Positions 25,199-34,174 of a stretch of 64,000 nucleotides of DNA are shown piece by piece (position 1 is the stretch's first letter; every line of letters starts with the position of its first letter). A program made the position numbers and the translations under genes. The notes below the pieces were generated by a model that was not told where the DNA came from, ran no database searches, and saw only the letters and a program-made list of their open reading frames with translations. The DNA is from Streptomyces sp. TLI_105 (GTDB lineage Bacteria; Actinomycetota; Actinomycetes; Streptomycetales; Streptomycetaceae). Location: positions 868,001 through 932,000 of the forward strand of contig NZ_FNSM01000001.1 of NCBI RefSeq assembly GCF_900105415.1, given 5' to 3'.

Positions 25199-26207
25199 GT
25201 GAGTCCAGCAGGGAGCGGGAGACCGCCGGGGCGTCCGGTTCCCGTACGGCACGGTCGACCAGTTCCGCCAGCTCGCGGCCGAGCACCATGTCGATCCGTA
25301 CGGTGCTGAGCCGCGGCCGCAGCAGCCGCCCGAGGAGCAGATCGTCCGCGCCGACCACCGCCGTCTCCTCCGGCACGGAGATCCCGGTGTCCTGGAGCGC
25401 GCGCATCAGGAGCATGGCGTACTCGTCGTTGTACGCGAAGACGCCGTCGAGCCCGAGCTCGCGCCACCGTGCGGCGAGCGCGGCCGCCGACTCCTCCTCG
25501 TACCGCAGCGGCAGGGGTACGACGGTGGCCCCGGCAGCCCCGGCCGCGCGGCGCGCGCCGTCGAGGCGGGGCCCGGAGAACATCGCGAGGCCCGGCTCCT
25601 CGGGCACGACGACGCCGATCCGGCGCCGGCCGGTCCCCAGGAGGTGCTCGGTGGCCACCTCGCCGACCCGCCCCTGCTCCAGGACGAGGGCGTGGGCGCC
25701 CTCCACGCGCTGGGTGCCGAGGGTGATCACGGCCCGGGCCCCGGACCGCTTGAGGATCTCGACGCCCTGCTCCGTGAGCTCGACCTCTCCGAGGGAGACC
25801 ACGGCCACCGGCCGCAGCTCGGCCCAGGCGCGGGCGGCCTCCTCGGCCTCCAGACCGACGCTTCCGTACTGCACGACCGTGTAGTCGAGGCGGCGCAGGG
25901 CCCACTGGAAGTCGTTGAAGAACTGGCTGTAGAGCGGCCCGACGGGGACGTGGGAGCTCGGGATCAGCACCATGCGGCTGTGGCCGGCGCGCAGGCTGCG
26001 GGCGGCGGCGTGCGGCACGTAGCCCAGCTCCTCGGCCGCCTCGCGCACCCGCTGCCGGGTGGGCTCGCTGATGCGGACGGCCGAGGTGTTGTTCAGGACG
26101 TACGAGACGGTGGCCCGGGAGACGCCCGCGAGGCGCGCGACATCGGCGCTGGTGGGGACCGTCCGCCCGGAGGGGCGGTCGGGGGAGTGTTCGGTTGGCT
26201 GGCTCAT
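25173..26207 (-). CDS. LacI family transcriptional regulator
   Basis: 344 residues. N-terminal helix-turn-helix with hinge: TSADVARLAGVSRATVSYVL, then RQRVREAAEELGYVPHAAAR. The rest is a periplasmic-binding-protein-like effector domain (LDGVFAYNDEYAMLLMRAL, VVGADDLLLGRLLRP, LSTVRIDM). Start ATG 26205-26207 (MSQPTE) was chosen because the HTH follows closely. Divergent from an MFS transporter across a perfect 21-bp palindrome. Effector unknown, probably a small metabolite carried by the transporter. Confidence 0.92.
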   Translation of the reverse strand: MSQPTEHSPDRPSGRTVPTSADVARLAGVSRATVSYVLNNTSAVRISEPTRQRVREAAEELGYVPHAAARSLRAGHSRMVLIPSSHVPVGPLYSQFFNDFQWALRRLDYTVVQYGSVGLEAEEAARAWAELRPVAVVSLGEVELTEQGVEILKRSGARAVITLGTQRVEGAHALVLEQGRVGEVATEHLLGTGRRRIGVVVPEEPGLAMFSGPRLDGARRAAGAAGATVVPLPLRYEEESAAALAARWRELGLDGVFAYNDEYAMLLMRALQDTGISVPEETAVVGADDLLLGRLLRPRLSTVRIDMVLGRELAELVDRAVREPDAPAVSRSLLDSRVVRRESS

Positions 26208-26281
26208 CGATCCGGCATCTTTCCAGAACGATCCGGCGCAGGGTCTGGCGGATGGCCGGATTTGGGTGCTACACAGTGCCC

Positions 26282-26302
26282 ACACGTGTCACTGACACGT
26301 GT
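26282..26302. promoter_or_regulatory. LacI operator between lacI and MFS gene
   Basis: ACACGTGTCA, a single C, then TGACACGTGT: a perfect 21-bp palindrome in the 155-bp divergent gap, of the odd-centred type seen for LacI/PurR-type repressors. Confidence 0.75.
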
Positions 26303-26362
26303 AACCCTACCCTTCCATCCGCTCCTCGCCCCCGCATCGGGCGATCTCCTCAGGAGGGCAAA

Positions 26363-27643
26363 GTGGCCCTTTCCTCCCCCGGGACCGGTCCCGACACGAG
26401 CGCCCCCGGCTCCGTCACCGACCCGGCCGCCCCCGGCTCCCCCACGGCCTCCCGGCCGACGCGCGGCCTGCTGCCCCTGCTGCTCACCGGCAACACCGCG
26501 ATGTACGCGCTGTACATCGGCGTCCCCGGCATGCTCCTCGCGCTCCAGATCGAGGCCGTCGACCCCGCCGACAAGGTGGCGAACTTCGGCCTCGTCTCCG
26601 GCATATCCGCGATCTTCGCCACCGTCTTCAACCCGGTCGCGGGCGCCCTCTCGGACCGCTCGGGCCGCCGCAACCCCTGGATCCTCGCCGGCGGCCTGCT
26701 CGCCCTCCCGGTGATGCTGCTCCTCGGCAGCGTCCACACGATCCTGCTGGTCACCATCGCCTGGTGTCTGGGCCAGGCCGTCATGAACGTCTACCAGGCG
26801 GCCCTCACCTCCGTGGTCCCCGACCGGGTCCCCCTGGCCGCACGCGGCAAGGCCTCGGCCGCCGTCGGCCTCGGCCTCCCCGTCGGCTCCACGATCGGCG
26901 CGCTCCTCAGCGCGGCCTTCTCCGAGCACTACCGCACCGGCTACCTCGTCTTCGGCGCGATCGTCGCCGCCACCGCCGTGCTGTTCACCGCCTGCGCCCG
27001 CGAGGAGCACATGCCCCCGAAGGCCCCCGTGCCGGTCAAGGAACAGATCGCGGCCTTCGGCAGCGCCCTGAAGGACCACGACTTCCGCTGGGCCTTCATC
27101 GGCCGCGCCCTGCTCGTCCTCGGCTACTTCGCCGTGGCCGGCTTCCAGCTGTACATCCTCAAGGACCACACCGACCTGCCCGCCGGGCTGAGCGCCGAGG
27201 AGGCCGTGGCGATCCTCATGCCGGTCAACTCGGTCGCCATGGTCGTCTCCACCGTCCTCGGCGGCTGGCTCTCGGACCGGTTCGACCGCCGCAAGCTCTT
27301 CGTGGGCGCCTCCGCGGCGCTCGCCGCCCTCGCGCTGCTCATCCCGGCCCTCTCGACGAGCTGGACCGCGATGCTGGCCTTCTCCGTCGTCAACGGGCTC
27401 GGCTTCGGCTGCTACATGGCCGTCGACACCGCCCTGGTGACCATGGTCCTGCCCAAGGCCGAGGACGCCGCCCGGGACATGGGCGTCCTCAACGTCGCCA
27501 ACGCCGGCCCGCAGATCGTCGCCCCCTTCGTGGCCTCGATCGTCGTGTCGCTGAGTGGCGGATACACGGCACTCTTCCTGGTCGCGGCCGTACTGTCGGT
27601 ACTCGGCGCGCTGGCCGTGCGCCCCATCCGCAGCGTGCGCTGA
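26363..27643 (+). CDS. MFS transporter
   Basis: 426 residues, 12 hydrophobic helices after a Pro/Ser/Thr-rich 30-residue cytoplasmic tail. The loop 2-3 signature GALSDRSGRRNPWILAGG (about residue 95) and its second-half counterpart GGWLSDRFDRRKLFVG are both present. It resembles glycoside/sugar-type or generic MFS exporters; direction and substrate are not fixed. GTG start with AGGAGGG 4 nt upstream. Under the divergent LacI regulator. Confidence 0.88.
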   Translation: MALSSPGTGPDTSAPGSVTDPAAPGSPTASRPTRGLLPLLLTGNTAMYALYIGVPGMLLALQIEAVDPADKVANFGLVSGISAIFATVFNPVAGALSDRSGRRNPWILAGGLLALPVMLLLGSVHTILLVTIAWCLGQAVMNVYQAALTSVVPDRVPLAARGKASAAVGLGLPVGSTIGALLSAAFSEHYRTGYLVFGAIVAATAVLFTACAREEHMPPKAPVPVKEQIAAFGSALKDHDFRWAFIGRALLVLGYFAVAGFQLYILKDHTDLPAGLSAEEAVAILMPVNSVAMVVSTVLGGWLSDRFDRRKLFVGASAALAALALLIPALSTSWTAMLAFSVVNGLGFGCYMAVDTALVTMVLPKAEDAARDMGVLNVANAGPQIVAPFVASIVVSLSGGYTALFLVAAVLSVLGALAVRPIRSVR

Positions 27644-27703
27644 CCCCCGTCGGCGTCCGCCGCGCCCGTCCGCAGCGTGCGCCGGCCCCGTCGGTGCCCG
27701 CCG
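27621..27703. repeat. 42-bp tandem duplication spanning the MFS stop codon
   Basis: Copy 1 (27621-27662) holds the last codons, TGA and spacer; copy 2 (27664-27703) repeats TCCGCAGCGTGCGC and the following CCCCGTCGG block, with TGA changed to CGG. Confidence 0.8.
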
Positions 27704-27726
27704 AACACCGCAGGAGAGGCGGCACC

Positions 27727-28434
27727 GTGCGCCTGCACACGACCACGTGGGGATCCGGTGACCGGACGGCCCTGCTCGTCCACGGCATCATGGCCGACCA
27801 CCGCACCTGGCGCCGGGTCGGACCGGCGCTCGCGGAGCGCGGCTACCGGGTGATCGCCGTGGACCTGCGGGGGCACGGGGCGAGCGACCGGGCCTCGGGC
27901 CCGGAGGCGTACCGCCCCGATGACCACGCCGACGATCTCGTGGAATCCCTGCCCGCCGGAGCGGAGTTGGCGATCGGCCACTCGCTCGGCGGGCTCGTCC
28001 TGGCCCGGGCGGTGGAGCGTCTGGCGCCGGCCCGGGCGGTGTACTCCGACCCGGCCTGGCACCTGGCGGCCGGTCCCTGCGGCTACCGGGCCGATCTCTT
28101 CGTCCGGGGCAAGTCGATGACCCGGGAGCAGATCAGGGGGTTCAACCCGCACTGGTCGGACGAGGACGTCGACGCCGAGATGGCGTCGGTACGGGACTGG
28201 GACGAGCGGAGCGCCCACGGCCTCACGGCGTTCGTGGGCGCCGACCTGTGGCCGGACCGGCCCGTGGTGCCCTCCCTCGTCACCCTCGCCGATCCGAGCA
28301 CGCTGGTCCGGCCGGAGCACGCCCGGATGCTGGCGGCCCGCGGATTCGAGATCCGCACGGTGAAGGGGGCGGGGCACACGATCCACCGGGACGAGTTCGA
28401 CGGGTTCATGTCCGCCCTGGGCGGGTGGATCTGA
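27727..28434 (+). CDS. Alpha/beta hydrolase
   Basis: 235 residues. Typical fold-6 hydrolase: oxyanion region LLVHGIMADHRTWRRV, DLRGHGASDRA, nucleophile elbow GHSLGGLVLARAV (Ser about 86), catalytic Asp in VTLADPSTLVRPEHARML, and His in VKGAGHTIHRDEF. Substrate not predictable. GTG start with AGGAGAGG 6 nt upstream. 83 nt after the MFS stop in the same direction, so it may be co-transcribed with the transporter and act on its cargo. Confidence 0.9.
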   Translation: MRLHTTTWGSGDRTALLVHGIMADHRTWRRVGPALAERGYRVIAVDLRGHGASDRASGPEAYRPDDHADDLVESLPAGAELAIGHSLGGLVLARAVERLAPARAVYSDPAWHLAAGPCGYRADLFVRGKSMTREQIRGFNPHWSDEDVDAEMASVRDWDERSAHGLTAFVGADLWPDRPVVPSLVTLADPSTLVRPEHARMLAARGFEIRTVKGAGHTIHRDEFDGFMSALGGWI

Positions 28435-28448
28435 CGTACCGTTCAGCC

Positions 28449-28679
28449 ATGGACGACACGTCGATGGACAGCTCGATGGTGGGACTGCTCGGCCGCGTGA
28501 CCGGCACCGTCGGCCCCGGCCTCGTCGGCGAGGTGATCGTCCGGATCCGCGGCGGCGCCGAGCACTTCCTCGCGCACCCCGCCTCGCCGAAGGAGCGGAT
28601 CGAGGTCGGCACGGTCGTGATGGTCATGGAACATCTCCCTCCGCGCACCGTCTATGTCACAGCCGCGTACGACAGTTGA
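28449..28679 (+). CDS. NfeD-like OB-fold protein
   Basis: 76 residues with a C-terminal OB-fold domain (GLLGRVTGTVGPGLVGEVIV, GTVVMVMEHLPPRTVYVTA). Domains of this kind form the soluble end of NfeD proteins, which are regularly encoded next to flotillins and bind the SPFH domain partner. Here no membrane segment is present, so it is a minimal NfeD. It is followed at 82 nt by a flotillin gene, supporting the pairing. Start ATG 28449; Shine-Dalgarno weak. Confidence 0.7.
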   Translation: MDDTSMDSSMVGLLGRVTGTVGPGLVGEVIVRIRGGAEHFLAHPASPKERIEVGTVVMVMEHLPPRTVYVTAAYDS

Positions 28680-28716
28680 CCGAACCGTTGAGCCGTGCCC
28701 GTCACGGGCGCACACT

Positions 28717-28750
28717 CCCTTCACCGGATCCGCTCGGCTCCGGTGAAGGG
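28717..28750 (+). promoter_or_regulatory. Hairpin that would mask the flotillin ribosome binding site
   Basis: CCCTTCACCGGA (28717-28728) pairs perfectly with TCCGGTGAAGGG (28739-28750) over a 10-nt loop. The right arm contains the GAAGGG(GG) Shine-Dalgarno of the flotillin start at 28762, so folding would hide it. Confidence 0.6.
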
Positions 28751-28761
28751 GGACCTTGTCC

Positions 28762-30204
28762 ATGGGCATCGGCATTCTGGCGGGCGTCGTCGTCGGCGCG
28801 CTCGCCGTTCTGATCGGTGTGTTCAAAATGATGTGGCGCGTCGCGGAACCCAACGAGGCGCTGATCATCTCCGGTTCCAACCACAAGAACGAGGGCCTCG
28901 GCGCAGGCATGGGGTTCCGCATCGTCACCGGTCGCGGCACCCTCGTGCTCCCCGGCGTCCAGGCGGTGCGGAAGCTCTCGCTGGACCTCAACGAGACGCA
29001 GCTGTCCGTCGAGTGCGTCACCCACCAGGGCATTCCGCTCAAGGTCCGCGGTGTGGTGATCTTCAAGGTCGGTGACGACTTCGTGTCGATCGCCAACGCC
29101 GCGCGCCGCTTCCTCGACCAGCAGAAGCTGATGAGCGAGCGGGTGCACATCGTCTTCGCCGGTCATCTCCGCGCCATCGTCGGCGGGTTGACCGTGGAGG
29201 ACATGATCCGTGACCGGGAGAAGCTGACCGGGCAGGCGCGGTCGGCCTGTGGCACGGAGATGGAGAAGCTCGGTCTGATCGTCGACTCGCTGCAGATCCA
29301 CGAGATCGAGGACCCCACCGGGTACATCAAGAACCTGGCCGCCCCGCACGCGGCCGCCGTCCAGCGGGACGCGCGGATCGCGCAGGCGGAGGCGAACCGG
29401 CGGGCGACCGAGGCCGAGCAGCAGGCCGCGGCGCGCATGTCGGAGGCGACCCGCGACAGCGAGATCCTCCAGGCGGGCTACCAGGCCGAACGGGACCAGG
29501 CCTCCGCCCGGGCCCGGCAGGCCGGACCGCTCGCCGACGCCGCCTCACGGCAGGAGGTCGTCGTCCAGGAGACCCGGGTCGCGGAGCTGGAAGGTCACCG
29601 CAAGGAGCAGCAGCTCCAGGCGGAGGTCCGCAAGCCGGCCGACGCGATGGCGTACGAGACCCGGACGCTGGCCGCGGCCGAGCGTGACGCCCGGATCTCG
29701 GCCGCCGAGGCCGAGGCGAAGGAGACGGAGCTGGCGAGCGCGGCCAAGGCGACGGCGACCCGGCTCACCGGTGAGGCGGAGGCGGCGGCGCAGCACGCCA
29801 AGGGGCTCGCGGTCGCGGAGGCCACGCGCGCGAAGGGCCTGGCGGAGGCCGAGGCCATCAAGGCGCGGGCGGCGGCGCTCGCGGAGAACCAGGAGGCGGT
29901 GGTCGCACAGCAGCTGGCCGAGAAGTGGCCGGAGATCGTCTCCGCGGGCGCCTCCGCCTTCGGGAACGTCGACCAGATGGTGCTGCTCAACGGCGCCGAC
30001 GGCATGGCGGACGTCTTCGCCAAGGCGCTGACCATGGGCGGGACGGGTCTCGGCCTGGCCCGGCAGCTCCTCGCCACGATGAGCCCGGCCGCGCAGGAGA
30101 AGCCGGCCGGGGCGGCGCTGTCGGGGCCGCCGGCGCAGCGCACGGAGAAGAGCGTGGAGATCCCGGTGAAGAGCGTGGAGATCCCGGTCGTCGACGGGCA
30201 GTGA
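28762..30204 (+). CDS. Flotillin-like SPFH domain protein
   Basis: 480 residues. One N-terminal membrane segment (GILAGVVVGALAVLIGVF), then the SPFH/band-7 domain (ALIISGSNHKN, GFRIVTGRGTLVLPGVQAV, LSVECVTHQGIPLKVRGVV, and VEDMIRDREKLTGQAR). A long Ala/Glu-rich coiled coil (about residues 190-390) with EA repeats and a Gly-rich C-terminal region follow. Flotillins scaffold membrane microdomains. The C-terminus ends with an in-frame doublet KSVEIPV-KSVEIPV from a 21-bp DNA repeat. ATG 28762 preferred over the TTG at 28756. Pairs with the NfeD-like gene. Confidence 0.93.
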   Translation: MGIGILAGVVVGALAVLIGVFKMMWRVAEPNEALIISGSNHKNEGLGAGMGFRIVTGRGTLVLPGVQAVRKLSLDLNETQLSVECVTHQGIPLKVRGVVIFKVGDDFVSIANAARRFLDQQKLMSERVHIVFAGHLRAIVGGLTVEDMIRDREKLTGQARSACGTEMEKLGLIVDSLQIHEIEDPTGYIKNLAAPHAAAVQRDARIAQAEANRRATEAEQQAAARMSEATRDSEILQAGYQAERDQASARARQAGPLADAASRQEVVVQETRVAELEGHRKEQQLQAEVRKPADAMAYETRTLAAAERDARISAAEAEAKETELASAAKATATRLTGEAEAAAQHAKGLAVAEATRAKGLAEAEAIKARAAALAENQEAVVAQQLAEKWPEIVSAGASAFGNVDQMVLLNGADGMADVFAKALTMGGTGLGLARQLLATMSPAAQEKPAGAALSGPPAQRTEKSVEIPVKSVEIPVVDGQ

Positions 30205-30212
30205 ACCGCGTG

Positions 30213-30251
30213 CGGAAGGGCCCGGTGCCGTCACGGCACCGGGCCCTTCCG
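30213..30251 (+). terminator. Terminator after flotillin
   Basis: Perfect 18-bp stem (CGGAAGGGCCCGGTGCCG and complement) with TCA loop, 8 nt after the stop. Very stable; probably bidirectional for the small minus-strand gene. Confidence 0.9.
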
Positions 30252-30295
30252 TGCCACCCGCTCGACTTCTGGTTCTCGACCTCTGGTTCTCGACC

Positions 30296-30466
30296 TCAGT
30301 TGTGGCCGAACCTGCGTTCCTTGCGGTGGGACGCGTGCTCGACGAGGGGCATCGGTGCCGCTCTCGTGGGGGTCGGCGCGCTCTTCTCCTTCGCCGCGGC
30401 TTCGGTGCGGTGCTCATGGCCGCCGGTACGGGCTCCCCGGTTCGTCCGGGTCTGTTTCTTGCCCAC
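30296..30466 (-). CDS. Small basic protein, hypothetical
   Basis: 56 residues, GTG start with GGGAGG 7 nt upstream, starting VGKKQTRTNRGART and ending EHASHRKERRFGHN. Very basic (Lys, Arg, His) and probably disordered or nucleic-acid binding. The clear ribosome binding site and third-position GC support expression. It lies between two terminators and is not long enough to be called by size alone. Function unknown. Confidence 0.55.
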   Translation of the reverse strand: MGKKQTRTNRGARTGGHEHRTEAAAKEKSAPTPTRAAPMPLVEHASHRKERRFGHN

Positions 30467-30543
30467 GATCGTGCCTCCCGTGACGGGTGTCGGACGCTGG
30501 TCCGTATGTGCTCAGCCTGGCACGGGGGCAGGAGAGCCGCACG

Positions 30544-31374
30544 TCAGAGCGGGTGCGCCAGGACTTTCCCGAAGGCGGCGAGGGTCGGGGTGCCGGAGGA
30601 GCGGTCGAGGACGGCGAAGACGACCTCCTCGAAGTGCCCGGCGAACCTGCCGTCGCCGGTGAGCAGCGCCTTGAACGCGCCGGCGACGTCCGCCGGGGCG
30701 TTCTGGAACACCCCGCAGCCCCAGGCGCCGAGGACGAGCCGCCGGTATCCGGCCGCGGCCGCCGTCTCCAGGACCCGCTCGGCGCGGGACGCGAGCGCGG
30801 CGGGCAGCCGGTGCGCGAGCTCGGGGGTACGGCGGCGGACCACGCCCGCGTTGGGCGCGGGAGAGGTGAGGAAACCGACCGTGAAGGGCTCGGCGAGCAG
30901 CGCGCCCCGGTCGTCGCGGAAGACCGGGACCCGGGGCGAGTGGATGACCCGGTCGGTGTAGAAGGCGTCCCGCTCCTCCCGGTGGTGGGCGTAGTAGTCG
31001 GGTGCGCGCAGCAGGGTCGCGTGGAGGGCGGAGGACCGGCAGAGCGCCTCCTCCTGCGCCTGGGCGCCGTTGAGGTAGCCGCCGCCGGGGTTGCGGGCGG
31101 AGGCGAAGTTCAGGACGGCGACCGGGCGGGTGGGGTCGGCCTCGGTCATCCGGCGGGCCGCCGCCAGGCTGCTCTCGGGGGTGACGTCGAGGGTGGGCGT
31201 CCGGTCGGTGTCGGGCGTGACGGCGACGGGCTCGGGGCCGTGGAGGCGGGTTCCGGCCAGGGCGGCCTTCAGGTCCTCGATGAGGGAGACGGTCCGGCCG
31301 TCGGGGGCCTGGTAGTGGCCCGCGGCAACGATCTCCTCGGTCTGCCGCGCGATGGCGCGCAGTCGTGCACTCAT
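30544..31374 (-). CDS. TIGR02452 family, PARG-like macrodomain protein
   Basis: 276 residues. The bacterial PARG-type signature is plain: NFASARNPGGGYLNGAQAQEE, with the Gly-rich loop and the Glu-Glu catalytic pair, followed by LCRSSALHATL and later LGAWGCGVFQN. Proteins of this family hydrolyse poly- or mono-ADP-ribose, or bind it. Start ATG 31372-31374 (MSARLRAIA). Stands alone, divergent from egtA. Cytosolic. Confidence 0.88.
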   Translation of the reverse strand: MSARLRAIARQTEEIVAAGHYQAPDGRTVSLIEDLKAALAGTRLHGPEPVAVTPDTDRTPTLDVTPESSLAAARRMTEADPTRPVAVLNFASARNPGGGYLNGAQAQEEALCRSSALHATLLRAPDYYAHHREERDAFYTDRVIHSPRVPVFRDDRGALLAEPFTVGFLTSPAPNAGVVRRRTPELAHRLPAALASRAERVLETAAAAGYRRLVLGAWGCGVFQNAPADVAGAFKALLTGDGRFAGHFEEVVFAVLDRSSGTPTLAAFGKVLAHPL

Positions 31375-31592
31375 GCCCTCAGGATGATCGTTTCGCCCCG
31401 GCCGGGACAACGGGATTTCGTGGAGGCCCGTGGTGGCGGGGTGTGCGGGGTATTTCGGCCGGGTGGGGGCACAAGGAGCGCGCGGGGGTCGTGTGAGGCG
31501 CTCTTGCACGGCGGTCGGTGGTGGCTTTAGGTGGAAGCAGCGACTCACCGGGCGGGTCTCCGCGGGGACCCCGAGGACCAGGAGGTGCACGG

Positions 31593-32852
31593 ATGTCGCC
31601 GAGCGGCATACGGCGTGGCGGTCCCCCTCTCACCGAGGCGGAGGCGGAGGACCTGCTGCGATGTATCTGCTTCAAGACCGGCCCGCCCCGCACGGTGGGG
31701 GTGGAGCTGGAGTGGCTCGTGCACGAGCTGCGGGACCCCCGGCTTCCCGTACGGTCGCCGAGGCTCGCGGCCGCGCTGGACACCGTACGGGCGCTGCCCC
31801 TGGTGTCGGCCCTCACGTTCGAACCCGGCGGGCAGCTGGAGCTCAGCTCGCGCCCGGCCGGCTCCCTCATGGAGTGCCTCGACTCGCTCGCCGCCGACCT
31901 GGCCGCGGTGCGGGCGGCGCTCGGGCCGCTCGGTCTGACCCTCAGCGGTTACGGGGTGGACCCCTGGCACGCGCCGCGCGACCGGGTCCTGCACGAGCCG
32001 CGGTACGACGCGATGGAGACCGCGCTCGGCCGGACCGGGCCGGCCGGGCGGGCGATGATGTGCGAGTCGGCCTCGGTGCAGGTCTGCCTCGACGCCGGCC
32101 TGGAGGAACCCGGTCCGCTCGGCTACCACCGGCGCTGGCAGCTCGCCCATCTGCTCGGCGCGGTGCTGGTGGCCGCCTTCGCCAACTCCCCGGTGCACGG
32201 CGGTCGCCGGACCGGCTGGCGCTCGACGCGGCAGGCGCTGTGGGCGGAGCTCGACCCCCGTCGGACGCTCGCGCCGCCCCCGGACGGGGAGCCGCGCGCG
32301 GAGTGGGCGGCACATGTCCTGGACACCCCGGTGATGTGCGTAAGGGCCGAGGAGGGGCCGTGGACGGTGCCGGAGGGGCTGACGTTCCGGCAGTGGCTGC
32401 GGACGGGCCTTCCCCGGCCGGCCGACGCCGACGACCTGCGCTATCACATGACGACCCTGTTCCCGCCGGTACGGCCGCGCGGGCACCTGGAGCTACGGAT
32501 GATGGACGCGCAGCCCGGCCCGGACGGCTGGATGGTGCCGGTGGCGGTGACGACGGCCGTCTTCGACGACCCGGAGGCGGCGGAGACCGTGTACCGGGCG
32601 GTGAAGCCCCTCGCGGAGCTGGCCGCCCCGGGTCCCGCGCCGCGCAATCCGCTGTGGCTGGCGGCGGCCCGTGACGGTCTCTCCGATCCCGAGCTGCACG
32701 CCGCCGCCCGCGCGGTGTTCTCCGCCGCGCTCGACGCACTGCCCCGGATCGGGGCGAGCGAGGGGGTGCGGCGGGCGGTCGCCGCCTTCCACGAGCGGTA
32801 CGTGATCCCCGGCAGCTGTCCGGCCGACGACCTCCAGGTGGTGACGTCATGA
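31593..32852 (+). CDS. egtA: Glutamate-cysteine ligase EgtA, ergothioneine biosynthesis
   Basis: 419 residues. GCS2/EgtA-type ligase forming gamma-glutamylcysteine, the sulfur donor for ergothioneine. Visible motifs: TVGVELEWLVHEL at residue about 35, FEPGGQLELSSRP, and HMTTLFPPVRPRGHLELRMMDAQP in the C-terminal half. ATG 31593 has AGGAGG 8 nt upstream. First gene of an egtABCD operon in which each junction overlaps by 1-4 nt. Confidence 0.95.
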   Translation: MSPSGIRRGGPPLTEAEAEDLLRCICFKTGPPRTVGVELEWLVHELRDPRLPVRSPRLAAALDTVRALPLVSALTFEPGGQLELSSRPAGSLMECLDSLAADLAAVRAALGPLGLTLSGYGVDPWHAPRDRVLHEPRYDAMETALGRTGPAGRAMMCESASVQVCLDAGLEEPGPLGYHRRWQLAHLLGAVLVAAFANSPVHGGRRTGWRSTRQALWAELDPRRTLAPPPDGEPRAEWAAHVLDTPVMCVRAEEGPWTVPEGLTFRQWLRTGLPRPADADDLRYHMTTLFPPVRPRGHLELRMMDAQPGPDGWMVPVAVTTAVFDDPEAAETVYRAVKPLAELAAPGPAPRNPLWLAAARDGLSDPELHAAARAVFSAALDALPRIGASEGVRRAVAAFHERYVIPGSCPADDLQVVTS

Positions 32853-34174
32853 CCGCGACCGACACGGTGGCCGGTCCCGAGGACCTGCGGCGGCGGGCCC
32901 TCGGCGCCCTCAGCACCGCGCGGGACCGCACCGCGCTCCTCACCTCCTGCGTGGAGGACGGCGAACTCACCGCGCAGCACTCGCCCTTGATGTCACCGCT
33001 GGTCTGGGACCTGGCGCACATCGGCAACCAGGAGGAGCAGTGGCTGTGGCGGGCCGTCGCGGGGCGCGAGGCGCTGCGGCCCGAGATCGACTCGCTGTAC
33101 GACGCCTTCCAGCACCCGCGCGCCTCCCGCCCGTCGCTGCCGCTGCTCGCGCCCGGCGAGGCGCGGGCCTATGCCGCCGACGTACGGACCCGGGTCCTCG
33201 ACGTGCTGGAGAGCACCCCGCTGGAGGGGCGTCCGCTGGTGGACGCCGCTTTCGCGTTCGGGATGATCGCGCAGCACGAGCAGCAGCACGACGAGACGAT
33301 GCTGATCACCCATCAGCTGCGGAAGGGTCCCGCCGCCCTGACCGCCCCCCCGCCGCCCGTCCTGCGGTCCGGTCCACTGTCCGCCGAAGTCCTGGTGCCC
33401 GGGGGCCCGTTCACCATGGGCACGTCGGACGAGCCGTGGGCCCTGGACAACGAACGGCCGGCGCACCCCCGTCTCGTCCCCGCCTTCCACATCGACACCA
33501 CGCCCGTCACGAACGGCGCCTACCTCGCCTTCATGGCCGACGGCGGCTACACGGACCGGCGCTGGTGGCGGCCGGAGGGTTGGGCGCAGATCCGGGAGCA
33601 CGGCATCGCGGCTCCGCTGTTCTGGCGGCGGGACGGCGGGCAGTGGCTGCGCCGCCGGTTCGGGGTGACGGAGCCGGTACCCGAGGAGGAGCCGGTCCTG
33701 CACGTCAGCTGGTACGAGGCGGACGCCTACGCGCGCTGGGCGGGGCGACGGCTCCCGACCGAGGTGGAGTGGGAGAAGGCGGCCCGCCACGACCCGGTCA
33801 CCGGGCGCTCCCGCCGCTTCCCGTGGGGCGACGCGGATCCGGGCCCGGAGCACGCGAACCTCGGGCAGCGGCACCTGCGGCCCGCGGCGGCGGGCAGCTA
33901 TCCGGCGGGCGCCTCGCCCCTCGGCGTACGCCAGCTGATCGGGGACGTGTGGGAGTGGACCGCCAGCGACTTCCTGCCGTACCCGGGGTTCACGGCCTTC
34001 CCGTACAAGGAGTACTCGGAGGTGTTCTTCGGGCCCGAGCACAAGGTGCTGCGCGGCGGTTCGTTCGCGGTCGACCCGGTCGCCTGCCGGGGCACCTTCC
34101 GCAACTGGGACCTGCCGGTGCGACGCCAGATCTTCTCCGGCTTCCGGACGGCGCGCAGCGCGGAGCTCGACTGA
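32849..34174 (+). CDS. egtB: Hercynine sulfoxide synthase EgtB
   Basis: 441 residues. Non-heme iron enzyme joining hercynine and gamma-glutamylcysteine with oxygen to give the sulfoxide conjugate. The N-terminal DinB-like domain carries the iron-binding HxxxHxE in AQHEQQHDETM, with a further His in DLAHIGNQEEQWL. The C-terminal FGE-sulfatase domain follows (GGPFTMGTSDEPWALDNERP, WAGRRLPTEVEWEKAAR, VWEWTASDFLPYPGF, VLRGGSFAVDPVACRGTFRNW). Start overlaps egtA by 4 nt and its stop overlaps egtC by 1 nt. Confidence 0.96.
   Translation: MTATDTVAGPEDLRRRALGALSTARDRTALLTSCVEDGELTAQHSPLMSPLVWDLAHIGNQEEQWLWRAVAGREALRPEIDSLYDAFQHPRASRPSLPLLAPGEARAYAADVRTRVLDVLESTPLEGRPLVDAAFAFGMIAQHEQQHDETMLITHQLRKGPAALTAPPPPVLRSGPLSAEVLVPGGPFTMGTSDEPWALDNERPAHPRLVPAFHIDTTPVTNGAYLAFMADGGYTDRRWWRPEGWAQIREHGIAAPLFWRRDGGQWLRRRFGVTEPVPEEEPVLHVSWYEADAYARWAGRRLPTEVEWEKAARHDPVTGRSRRFPWGDADPGPEHANLGQRHLRPAAAGSYPAGASPLGVRQLIGDVWEWTASDFLPYPGFTAFPYKEYSEVFFGPEHKVLRGGSFAVDPVACRGTFRNWDLPVRRQIFSGFRTARSAELD

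Noticed and set aside
24950..25252. Minus-strand 100-codon ORF with tandem peptide repeats
   Set aside because: It is translation of the DNA repeats spanning the lacI end, not conserved protein; no ribosome binding site.
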